A DNA stretch of 63,744 nt from JBAYJC01 sp041665285 (GTDB lineage Bacteria > Patescibacteriota > Patescibacteriia > 2-12-FULL-60-25): positions 1 through 63,744 of the forward strand of contig JBAYJC010000007.1 of the NCBI GenBank assembly GCA_041665285.1. Direction: 5' to 3'. Under the pieces are notes generated by a model. That model saw only the letters and a list, made by a program, of their open reading frames with translations, was not told the origin of the DNA and made no database searches. This document shows, in pieces, positions 15,065-22,474 of this stretch. Numbering within the stretch: position 1 is the first letter of the stretch; each line of letters begins with the position of its first letter. The position numbers and the translations under genes are program-made.

Positions 15065-16645
15065 CGGGCAGGGGATGAGGATGCGGATGCCGTTGATCTC
15101 TCGCGCGCACGTGGTCGGCGCGAGAGGCGGCCGCGTGCGCACGGGCCTTCGTGGGCGAATGAAGCGTCGTGGCACCACGGGAGCAGGTGCGGTCACGTTT
15201 GGTTGGTGTGCGAGCGGCGCGGCCACGGGTTCGGGCAGGGGCGGCGGTGCGGACGCCGTTGGCTCGGGCAGGGGCGCGATGGGACGCGCCGCATCTGCGA
15301 GCGGCGCAGTCACGGGCGTCGGGCGGACCGCGGGGAGCGGCGCAGTCACAGGTCGAGAGAAGAGCCGCACACCGATGACCGTCACGACGAGCGCCGTGAG
15401 AAACGCGGCGGCGGCCAGGATCACGCTCCTTCTGTGCGGCGAGCGCTGGAGCTGAGAGATGTGACGTCGATCGGATGACGTGCCCAGGAGCGCCTCGGTC
15501 GGCGCGCCCTTGAGGCTGGCGGGTGCAGGGGGTGCCTCGGACAGGCTCTCGATCTGCAGAGGTGCTTCAGGCGCAACCTTGCCGTAGAGCGGTAGGAGCG
15601 CATTCAGCGCCTGCGCCATGGCCTCGGCGCTCGCGTACCGATCTTCAGGCTCCTTGGCCAACCCCTTGGCAATCACGTGCCAGAGGCCCGGCTGGATCGA
15701 GAGGATCGGCGTGGCCGCCTTGGTCATGAGCCCGACCACCACCTTGTAGTTCAGGGCGTTCCTGTTCTCCATGGCGCGGTCCTCGTCCGAATCGCCGAAC
15801 GGACATCTCCCGCTCACCATCTCGTAGAGCATGGCGGCCACAGAGTACAGATCGCTCCGCAGATCCACGGACTTCTTGCCCATGGCCTGCTCCGGCGACA
15901 TGTAGTGCACGGTGCCCAGCATGTCTCGGTCCTTCGTGAGCTTTACGTTCGTGCTCGCGTCGCCCTCGGTCATCTTGGCGATGCCGAAGTCCAGGACCTT
16001 TACGTCCGTGCGGCCGCCGGGTCTCTTCACGAGGAAGATGTTGGCCGGCTTCACGTCGCGGTGTACGACTCCCTTGGAGTGCGCGAACGCGAGCGCCGAG
16101 AGAACCGGGAGCACGATCGCGATGGCATCCGGCTCAGAGAGAGGCCCGCCTCGCTGGAGCATGTGCGTTTCCAACGTACAGCCGTTCAGGTACTCCATGA
16201 CGATGTAGAAGAGCCCGGTCACATCGTCCTGGCCACGGTCGAGCACGGTCACGATGTTCTCGTGGCCATCGAGCATGGCCACGGCATCAGCCTCGCGCTG
16301 AAAGCGCTGGAGCGAGTCCTCGCGTTCGGCGAACTCCGGGTGGAGGACTTTGACCACCAGCTTCTTGCTCGCGAGTCCAGTGAGCGTGGCTCCGAATACC
16401 TTTCCCATGCCACCCTCGCCGAGGAGTTCTCCAAGGCGGTAGCGCCAGCCCAGCACCATGCCGGGCTTGGCCGTAGTGGGCTTGTCGTCGCCGCGGAACG
16501 GGACCCTGTCGACAGCCGTCGCCGCTCCATCAGCATCGGATTTGCTCGCCACAGCTGTCGGAGCTTCGTTGTCGAAGTCTTCGTAGGCCTCCACGACGCG
16601 CGTGGCCTCGTCCTCGTCCGAATCCGTCGGGAACTTCTTTTCCAT
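15050..16645 (-). CDS. Membrane-anchored Ser/Thr protein kinase (PknB-like)
   Basis: 531 residues. An acidic disordered N-terminus (1-60) precedes a Hanks-type kinase domain (about 66-345): glycine loop GEGGMGKV (76-83), lysine K99 in VVKV, catalytic H195-R-D197 with VKPAN, D219-F-G, and the activation segment GTVHYMSPEQ. All catalytic residues are present, so it should be active. A membrane helix (about 402-424, ILAAAAFLTALVVTVIGVRLF) leads to an external Pro/Ala-rich tail with no PASTA repeats and two Cys near the end. Class 2 gene with a GGAG leader. Such kinases are unusual in reduced genomes. Targets unknown. Confidence 0.9.
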   Translation of the reverse strand: MEKKFPTDSDEDEATRVVEAYEDFDNEAPTAVASKSDADGAATAVDRVPFRGDDKPTTAKPGMVLGWRYRLGELLGEGGMGKVFGATLTGLASKKLVVKVLHPEFAEREDSLQRFQREADAVAMLDGHENIVTVLDRGQDDVTGLFYIVMEYLNGCTLETHMLQRGGPLSEPDAIAIVLPVLSALAFAHSKGVVHRDVKPANIFLVKRPGGRTDVKVLDFGIAKMTEGDASTNVKLTKDRDMLGTVHYMSPEQAMGKKSVDLRSDLYSVAAMLYEMVSGRCPFGDSDEDRAMENRNALNYKVVVGLMTKAATPILSIQPGLWHVIAKGLAKEPEDRYASAEAMAQALNALLPLYGKVAPEAPLQIESLSEAPPAPASLKGAPTEALLGTSSDRRHISQLQRSPHRRSVILAAAAFLTALVVTVIGVRLFSRPVTAPLPAVRPTPVTAPLADAARPIAPLPEPTASAPPPLPEPVAAPLAHQPNVTAPAPVVPRRFIRPRRPVRTRPPLAPTTCAREINGIRILIPCPTRSR

Positions 16646-16760
16646 GGTCCGTCTTCTCCGTGTTGGATCGTTTTGTGCTTGTTCAGCACATGAAATGAAC
16701 GTTCAGAACATCCAGGAACAGTATAGCTAAGCGTATTTTTAAGAGAAAGTCAAGGGCGGG

Positions 16761-16786
16761 CAAAAACAAAAAGAACCGGGGAGGTT
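16761..16786 (-). terminator. Weak terminator after a possible mini-gene
   Basis: Minus strand AACC-TCCCC-GGTT followed by CTTTTTGTTTTTG, directly after the 16793-16933 reading frame. Confidence 0.4.
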
Positions 16787-16792
16787 ACTCGG

Positions 16793-16933
16793 CTAAAGAT
16801 AAGTGGGCAAATCGCGAAGAGCGCATGTGATGACGTTTGCACGCCAGGACCGCCACTCCCGCAACACACGCCGCGTAGAGGCCTCGCAGTCCTGCCAAAG
16901 CAGAACAGGTCCAGCCCCCAATAACCGTGTAAT
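16793..16933 (-). CDS. Possible mini-gene with ATT in start position
   Basis: 46 codons from an ATT (16931-16933) to TAG. GGAGGAG lies 6 nt upstream of the ATT. A TTGACG lies further upstream with TTCTAA about 19 bp after it, and a T-rich hairpin follows. The control signals look like a class 2 unit, but no ATG, GTG or TTG is well placed. The peptide (TRLLGAGPVLLWQDCEAS..) is basic with no known match. It is either a gene using a rare ATT start or a cassette that lost its start codon. The rest of the 388-nt gap 16646-17033 holds only the kinase leader and the tsaD promoter. Confidence 0.3.
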   Translation of the reverse strand: MTRLLGAGPVLLWQDCEASTRRVLREWRSWRANVITCALRDLPTYL

Positions 16934-16997
16934 GGCCGACTCCTCCGCCGGCTCTTATTTTTTAGAATGCCTCGAAGCAGACCCTGCGTCAAATCCG

Positions 16998-17026
16998 TGG
17001 ACAGTTTCTGCATTTTTCGCTACTCT
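16998..17026 (+). promoter_or_regulatory. Leaderless promoter of tsaD
   Basis: TGGACA (16998-17003), 17 bp, TACTCT (17021-17026), then 7 nt to the ATG at 17034. Transcription should begin at the start codon. Confidence 0.65.
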
Positions 17027-17033
17027 CCAACGC

Positions 17034-18095
17034 ATGAAGCGCGTAAAAGTCCTGGCCATTGAAACAAGCTGTGATGAAACAGCCGTGTCTTTGGTGTCTG
17101 TCACAGATAAAAGCGCGCGCGTCCTGAAGAGCCTTGTCACTTCGCAGATTCCTATCCATCAAAAATACGGCGGTGTTGTTCCCGAAGTTGCGGCGCGTTC
17201 GCATGTGCCAGAGACTGTCTCACTCATTACGCAGGCCCTCTCCGGGTCCACGGCAACAACGAAGGTCGCGCTTGGGAAGAAGGGGAGTAAGGCGTTCGAC
17301 GTGGTTGCGGTAACGCGGGGGCCTGGGCTTCCGACAGCTCTGAGTGTGGGAGTAGAGGCTGGGCGAGTGCTTGCATTTTTGTCCGGTAAGCCACTGATTG
17401 GCGTGAATCATTTAGAGGGGCACGTGGCTTCTGCGTGGCTTGATCCGGCAAACCGTCGCAAGTGGCGTTTCCCTTTACTTGCATTGGTTGTTTCAGGCGG
17501 GCATACAGAGCTCGTGCTTATGCGTGATTTTTGCGCCTACGAAATCATTGGGCAAACACGCGATGATGCGGCAGGCGAGGCTTTTGATAAAACAGCAAAA
17601 CTCATGGGTCTGCCCTATCCCGGTGGTCCACAGATTGCAAAGCTCGCGTTAGAGGGTAACCCATCTGCGTACGCGTTTCCGCGGCCCATGCTTAATGATG
17701 ACACGCTGGATTTTAGTTTTAGCGGGTTGAAAACCGCGGTGCGCACTGAATGGGGCAAGGGCGGTCATATCCCTGCGGATTTTGCGGCGTCTCTTCAGCA
17801 GGCGACTGTGGACGTGCTCGTGGAAAAGACCATGCGTGCCGCACATCGTCATGCGGTAAAGGGCATTTTGTTAGTGGGAGGCGTATCTGCGAACGCGGAA
17901 TTACGCCGTCAATTAGGAGAGCGTATCAAAAAAGATTTGAAGCGCGTGGCTTTTTTGCCTTCGGACAAAACATACATCACGGATAACGCCGCCATGATTG
18001 GCGTGGCAGGCGCATGGCAGTTTTTCCATGGGCATGTCGCAGATTGGAAAACGCTTGATATCAAGCCGGATATGATATTGGGTGCACAAGACTAA
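17034..18095 (+). CDS. tsaD: tRNA N6-threonylcarbamoyladenosine synthase TsaD
   Basis: 353 residues. ASKHA fold with AIETSCDETAVS, the metal-binding HLEGH, the nucleotide site VSGGHTEL, DDAAGEAFDK and DFSFSGLKTA, and the C-terminal LVGGVSANAELR. It transfers threonylcarbamoyl from TC-AMP to A37 of ANN-decoding tRNAs, together with TsaB, TsaC and TsaE. The longer frame from 16803 is rejected: the family starts at MKRVKVLAIETS and the promoter ends right before 17034. It forms an operon with tsaE, one nucleotide apart. No Shine-Dalgarno sequence. Confidence 0.96.
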   Translation: MKRVKVLAIETSCDETAVSLVSVTDKSARVLKSLVTSQIPIHQKYGGVVPEVAARSHVPETVSLITQALSGSTATTKVALGKKGSKAFDVVAVTRGPGLPTALSVGVEAGRVLAFLSGKPLIGVNHLEGHVASAWLDPANRRKWRFPLLALVVSGGHTELVLMRDFCAYEIIGQTRDDAAGEAFDKTAKLMGLPYPGGPQIAKLALEGNPSAYAFPRPMLNDDTLDFSFSGLKTAVRTEWGKGGHIPADFAASLQQATVDVLVEKTMRAAHRHAVKGILLVGGVSANAELRRQLGERIKKDLKRVAFLPSDKTYITDNAAMIGVAGAWQFFHGHVADWKTLDIKPDMILGAQD

Positions 18096-18096
18096 T

Positions 18097-18549
18097 ATGT
18101 CCTCACGTATTATCGCGACGCTTGATGATTGGAAGACTCTGGCGCAAGAGATTGTTCTGGCTCTTCAGCCCGGCATGATTTTGGGATTATCTGGCGTGCT
18201 TGGAAGTGGCAAAACAACCTTTGTTCAATATCTTGCGCAGGAATTAGGAGAGACATCTGCGCCAAAAAGCCCAACCTTTGCGCTTTTGCGAACGCATTCC
18301 CTCACGCATCCAACAACAGCGATCACGAGATTGGTTCATGTGGATGCTTATCGTTTGGAGCGAGAAGAGGATATTCTTCCTTTGAATTTGGAGGAAGAAC
18401 TTGCGACCCCGGGCACGCTCGTCATCATCGAATGGCCAGAGCAGGTGCGTGAATGGATCACGCGTCAGGGCGTAGCATACCGAGAAATACAGATTGTCGT
18501 GGAAGCTGATTCCCAAGGGAATGAGTTGAGAAGGGCGTTGACTTCCTAG
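18097..18549 (+). CDS. tsaE: tRNA threonylcarbamoyladenosine biosynthesis ATPase TsaE
   Basis: 150 residues, the normal size. Walker A GVLGSGKTTF (about 33-42), SPTFALLR, the family HVDAYRLE segment and EWPEQ. It is the P-loop ATPase that binds and resets the TsaB-TsaD complex during t6A formation. Its ATG begins one base after the tsaD stop, so the pair is cotranscribed and coupled. The last codons overlap the promoter of the next, class 2 gene. Confidence 0.94.
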   Translation: MSSRIIATLDDWKTLAQEIVLALQPGMILGLSGVLGSGKTTFVQYLAQELGETSAPKSPTFALLRTHSLTHPTTAITRLVHVDAYRLEREEDILPLNLEEELATPGTLVIIEWPEQVREWITRQGVAYREIQIVVEADSQGNELRRALTS

Positions 18550-18566
18550 CCATTTCATGGTACTCA
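18538..18566 (+). promoter_or_regulatory. Promoter of the 18602 gene, overlapping the tsaE stop
   Basis: TTGACT (18538-18543), 17 bp, TACTCA (18561-18566), with a 35-nt leader carrying AGAGGAG. Confidence 0.6.
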
Positions 18567-18601
18567 TGGAGTGGCATTTGCCATAAAAAGAGGAGCTTAT
18601 C

Positions 18602-19519
18602 ATGATCCCCGACGTGCTTCGGGTCACAAACGAGGCGATTCTGGAATACCTCGCCCTTGTGGAGAACGTGGACTATCCGCCGGACTACATCATGTCCTCT
18701 GCAGGACTGGCCAAGTACGCGGCACTTCTTCTGCAGAAGTTCGCGGAAAGCGTCCCCATTTCCTACGAGCTGTACACGCAATGCGCGGAGAGCGACGTGG
18801 AGGATCGTGGGCCGCGGCTTGCTCTTGCGCGTGATCGGCGAGCCTTTGCGCGTGCGAGGGCAGATCAAGCCGCATTGGCAAACTATCGCTATCACGTACA
18901 AGACGGTGTGGTCTTTGTTCTTCAGGAACATACTGTCTACCACGTGGTTTCCGTGGGAGAGAGCGGACACGCCCTGCTGGAGCAAATCCTCCCTCGGATG
19001 GGGCAAACGCTGTTACCGCCACCGCGTCGGTTGGAGATCTGCACGGTGCGCTGGACGCAAAGCAGTCCTTACGAAATCGAAGAAGGCCTGCTTCCGGAAG
19101 ATGTGGAGCGGTGGATGAGCCGTTTACGGCCTTCCCCGTTACGACCCGTGCTCTGCGTGGTGGATCCGCGGTTGCGCTCCTTCGCTGTGCTCTTGCACAA
19201 GTGGTTTGAAGCAGGGGCGTGCCAGGTGCGCTACTTGCCGCGCCACTTTACCAGCCAGCGCATGGCAGAAGGGGGCTCGGAGGAGCTGGTACGTGCGGCA
19301 AGCTCTGCGTTTCTGGATGCAGAACGCACGTCAAAGCACACGATCGTGATCTGCTCGCAGTTCACGACGTACGCTGTGCTCGCACTCCTGTCTCCTGGTC
19401 AGCCTGTTTCCAATCTTCGGCGTCGTGCGCCCTGTACGGGGACTGTGTACGCCCTGGATTGGGACGATCTAGACCCCATGCAGAGCCTGACCGAGTTCTG
19501 CGTTGCTCATCACTACTAG
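18602..19519 (+). CDS. Hypothetical protein
   Basis: 305 residues; the start is set by AGAGGAG 8 nt upstream. No signal or membrane helix. The N-terminal 110 residues are helical (ILEYLALVENVDYPPDYIM, LAKYAALLLQKFAES, ARDRRAFARARADQAALANY). The middle has short strands (GVVFVLQEHTVYHVVSVGES). The C-terminal part alternates helix and strand (LRPVLCVVDPRLRSFAVLLHKWF, TIVICSQFTTYAVLALLS), which could be a Rossmann-like or flavodoxin-like fold. No motif is recognised and I give no function. Monocistronic class 2 unit directly after tsaE. Confidence 0.55.
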   Translation: MIPDVLRVTNEAILEYLALVENVDYPPDYIMSSAGLAKYAALLLQKFAESVPISYELYTQCAESDVEDRGPRLALARDRRAFARARADQAALANYRYHVQDGVVFVLQEHTVYHVVSVGESGHALLEQILPRMGQTLLPPPRRLEICTVRWTQSSPYEIEEGLLPEDVERWMSRLRPSPLRPVLCVVDPRLRSFAVLLHKWFEAGACQVRYLPRHFTSQRMAEGGSEELVRAASSAFLDAERTSKHTIVICSQFTTYAVLALLSPGQPVSNLRRRAPCTGTVYALDWDDLDPMQSLTEFCVAHHY

Positions 19520-19547
19520 CCCTGCCGCAAGCGGGGTATTTTATTTT
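19520..19547 (+). terminator. Terminator of the 18602 gene
   Basis: CCCTGC-CGCAA-GCGGGG hairpin followed by TATTTTATTTT, starting right after the TAG stop. It overlaps the last codon of pilB on the other strand. Confidence 0.75.
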
Positions 19548-21393
19548 ACGCGGTTTTTCCTTCTTCGGTTTTTGGTGCAACGGGCGCTTCAGGTTCTGTG
19601 ACAAACGTATCGACATTGGAGGCCGCGAGAACTTCCTCAATGCTTGTAAGCCCATCTGCGGCTTTGAGAAGGCCGTCTTGTGCCATGGTGATCATGCCTT
19701 CTTTGAGGGCGATCTCTTGGATTTGGTATTCAGAAATAGCGCCACCCAAAATCGCTTCTTCCACGGTCTTTGTCATGTTGAAAATCTCGTAAATACCCAC
19801 GCGGCCCTTATATCCCTGGCCGTGACAGAATTCGCAACCGCCCTTTTTCGCGTCCATAAACTTGAGAGCGCCGATATCAACTTTGATATTTGAGGCAGGC
19901 GAGATGGATCCGAGAATCTGTTTTGCCTGCGCCAAGGATGAGGGCGAGAGGACAGCTGGCACTTTGCACTTTTCACACAAGCGACGCACAAGACGCTGAC
20001 CGATCACTGCATTCAACGCTGGTGCGAGCAAAAACGGTTTGACACCCATGGAAAGAAAACGGGGGATTGCACCTGCCGCACTGTTCGTGTGGATGGTGGA
20101 GACTACGAGGTGGCCCGTGAGAGCGGCTTGGATCGCAATGTCTGCGGTTTCAAGATCGCGAATTTCACCAACCATGACTACATCTGGATCTTGGCGCAAG
20201 ATCGCACGAAGACCTTTGGCAAAATCATATCCTTTGTCGTGTTGAATCTGACTTTGGTTGATACCCTTGAGCTTGTATTCGACTGGATCTTCCAGCGTGA
20301 TGATCTTTTCTTCCGGGGAATTGAGTTTTTTGAGGATCGCGTACAGTGTTGTTGTTTTACCAGAGCCCGTTGGACCTGTGGTGATGATCATGCCATTCGG
20401 CTTTTCGATCTCTGCCTGTAAGCGGGTGAGGGCAAGGCCACGAATGCCGAGATTATCAAATTCAAGCGCAATGGATTTTGGACGAAGCAAGCGCATGACC
20501 ACGGATTCGCCAAAGGATGTGGGAAGAAAACTCACGCGAATGTCGAGCTTTTCGTTCGTGAGATAAATGGTGATGCGGCCGTCTTGTGGGACATCGTCCA
20601 CATTGATTTTGACACCAGCGAGCAACTTGAGACGCGAGATGATTTGTTTCCAGGTTTCGCGAGGAAGCGTGGCCGCATCATGAAGAATGCCATCCATGCG
20701 ATAGCGAATTTTGACGTCCTCTTCTTCAGCCTCCACGTGAATATCAGAGGCATTGGATTTGAGAGACGCTCCAATCATGAGCGTGATGATGTCTGTGGTA
20801 GAGACTTTGCCGATGCGCTCTTGGAGCTGGCGAAAATCGGAAATTTCTTCGGCGTAACGCTCTAGATCTTTTTCTTCAATCCGGTAGCCGTAGATCACTT
20901 CTTTGACCTCTGGGAGCGTGTCATAGAGCTTCAGAGCACGTTCTATGCTGTCATCTGAAACGAGATACACTTCAACGTGGGCATGTTCGCGATCTTCAAG
21001 CTCTTTGATAAATTTTGTTGCGTCTTCACTTGGTTCTGTGAGGGCCACGCGGATCTCATTGCCCACTTTTAAGAACGCCACGAGACGGCGTGTCTCTGCC
21101 TCTTTACGCAAAATCAGGGACAAGGCTTCTGGAGCAATAGGAAACGCGCGGAGCGAAATGTAATTCATCCCCAAATCTGTCGCGTGTTGTTGAGCGAGTT
21201 TTTCCTTTTCCTGCCACTGAATTTCCGTCATCTTCTCCGAGAGCTTGTCTGTCGCAGAAGTGATTTTTTTGGCGGTTACGGGCTTTTGCGGAGCCGCGCT
21301 TTTTGCAGGAGTCGCTGTGGCAGGCGCACTGACTGCGGGTTTTGCTGGAGAAAGAAGCTCTTCAATAGAAGATGCAGAGGCAGGCTTGGCCAT
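19546..21393 (-). CDS. pilB: Type IV pilus assembly ATPase PilB/GspE
   Basis: 615 residues. An Ala/Pro/Lys-rich N-terminal extension (1-50), an N1-type domain (about 60-160), then the secretion ATPase core: Walker A GPTGSGKTTT (340-349), the Asp box, Walker B region with DPDVVMVGEIRD, the His box TGHLVVSTIHTN, and the C-terminal zinc motif CEKC..GCEFCHG that marks PilB rather than the retraction ATPase PilT. It powers pilus extension from the cytoplasmic side; CPR bacteria use such pili for attachment and DNA uptake. It starts 13 nt after a multi-helix membrane protein gene. Confidence 0.94.
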   Translation of the reverse strand: MAKPASASSIEELLSPAKPAVSAPATATPAKSAAPQKPVTAKKITSATDKLSEKMTEIQWQEKEKLAQQHATDLGMNYISLRAFPIAPEALSLILRKEAETRRLVAFLKVGNEIRVALTEPSEDATKFIKELEDREHAHVEVYLVSDDSIERALKLYDTLPEVKEVIYGYRIEEKDLERYAEEISDFRQLQERIGKVSTTDIITLMIGASLKSNASDIHVEAEEEDVKIRYRMDGILHDAATLPRETWKQIISRLKLLAGVKINVDDVPQDGRITIYLTNEKLDIRVSFLPTSFGESVVMRLLRPKSIALEFDNLGIRGLALTRLQAEIEKPNGMIITTGPTGSGKTTTLYAILKKLNSPEEKIITLEDPVEYKLKGINQSQIQHDKGYDFAKGLRAILRQDPDVVMVGEIRDLETADIAIQAALTGHLVVSTIHTNSAAGAIPRFLSMGVKPFLLAPALNAVIGQRLVRRLCEKCKVPAVLSPSSLAQAKQILGSISPASNIKVDIGALKFMDAKKGGCEFCHGQGYKGRVGIYEIFNMTKTVEEAILGGAISEYQIQEIALKEGMITMAQDGLLKAADGLTSIEEVLAASNVDTFVTEPEAPVAPKTEEGKTA

Positions 21394-21405
21394 AGCGAGA
21401 AAAAG

Positions 21406-22413
21406 TTAGTTCAACGAAGGAAAGAGCCAGTGGAGCCAGCGTGATATTTTTGCAACAGCGCTCCCTTGTCCTGCGCGCAGATAGAGTCTTTGCCAGGTCG
21501 CATACTGAAAGGTGATAGCCGCCGCACCTGCTACGAGCATGGCGCCCAAGGTCACGCCAACACCAACGCCATAGGTGAGGTCTACGACAACATCCCAGCG
21601 CATGGTTGCCGCAGTAACAATCAGAAGGAAAAGAGGAATGCCTGCAATAATGAGGAGCAGGATGACAAGTGCCAACAGTCCCGCGCCAATGACAAAAAGC
21701 ATAGCGCCTAGCTCGATCACCGTGAGCCAGGATCGTTGAAAGAGTCTGTAGGAAGACACAATAGCCGCATGTAATGATACGCGATCAAGTACGATGGCAT
21801 TCAACGCAAAGAGATGAATGGCTGTCACGAGTACAACGAGCGCGAGAAAGACGAGAAACGCGAGGAAATAGAGGGCGACCGTGAAAAAGGAGGGGTTGGT
21901 GATCGAATAGGTGTAGGGGATCAACACAAGGAAGCGTGCCAAGAAAATACAACCCAATGTGATGGCATTCAATCCTGCGATGGGCCAAATGTTGCGTGCG
22001 CCGATGGTGAGGCACGCACGCAACGAAGGTGCTCTGCTTTTGATGCGCGTGGACAGGCCATACACTAAGCCGCCTTGCGCGATCACGGAAATGCCGAGGA
22101 TGACGAGCAGGGCAATGATCGCAAACAGGGCGGTTTCTACGGCCTGCGTAAAAGAGAGCACTGTGGGGAACCAGGAGAGTTTTTCTCCGGAAAAAGCCCA
22201 GCCGGCAAAGGGTGTGGCTGCGCCGTTTGCCGCCAGGTATTGCACTTGTTGTGAAAGTAGTCCTGCAGATTGCAAGATCACGTCATAAATGCCGCCTGTT
22301 TGTAAAATGCCGGCAAAGAGCGCGAGTATCCATAAGTGACGTTCATGCCACGTAAAGGCAAATGCTTCTCGAAGGACTTCGCGGTATAAGGGACGATGTT
22401 TTTTGAAAATCAT
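21406..22413 (-). CDS. Polytopic membrane protein, unknown
   Basis: 335 residues with about six membrane helices (for example LWILALFAGILQTGG, LFAIIALLVILGISVIAQGGL, LALVVLVTAIHLFALNAIVL, LLALVILLLIIAGIPLFLLIVT). The layout resembles the glycerophosphoryl-diester-phosphodiesterase membrane-domain/DUF-type proteins of Firmicutes and CPR, without any catalytic domain. An ATG at 22425 lies inside the promoter, so 22413 is preferred. The -10 is a perfect extended TGC TATAAT 12 nt upstream. Operon with pilB. A role in the envelope is inferred from that. Confidence 0.65.
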   Translation of the reverse strand: MIFKKHRPLYREVLREAFAFTWHERHLWILALFAGILQTGGIYDVILQSAGLLSQQVQYLAANGAATPFAGWAFSGEKLSWFPTVLSFTQAVETALFAIIALLVILGISVIAQGGLVYGLSTRIKSRAPSLRACLTIGARNIWPIAGLNAITLGCIFLARFLVLIPYTYSITNPSFFTVALYFLAFLVFLALVVLVTAIHLFALNAIVLDRVSLHAAIVSSYRLFQRSWLTVIELGAMLFVIGAGLLALVILLLIIAGIPLFLLIVTAATMRWDVVVDLTYGVGVGVTLGAMLVAGAAAITFQYATWQRLYLRAGQGSAVAKISRWLHWLFPSLN

Positions 22414-22439
22414 AGAGCAGACCATATTATAGCACGAGA

Positions 22440-22474
22440 TAAAAAAAACGACCTGCTCGCGCTTGACGTTCAGG
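22440..22474 (-). terminator. Terminator of the kinase-nucleotidyltransferase gene
   Basis: Minus strand GACCTG...CAGGTC hairpin followed by eight T, overlapping the stop codon. Confidence 0.75.

Noticed and set aside
15677..16693. 338-codon plus-strand frame opposite the kinase gene
   Set aside because: The minus-strand frame has all kinase motifs; the plus frame is its antisense shadow.
16803..17033. N-terminal extension of TsaD from an upstream ATG
   Set aside because: TsaD family members begin at MKRVKVLAIETS, and a -35/-10 pair ends 7 nt before that ATG.
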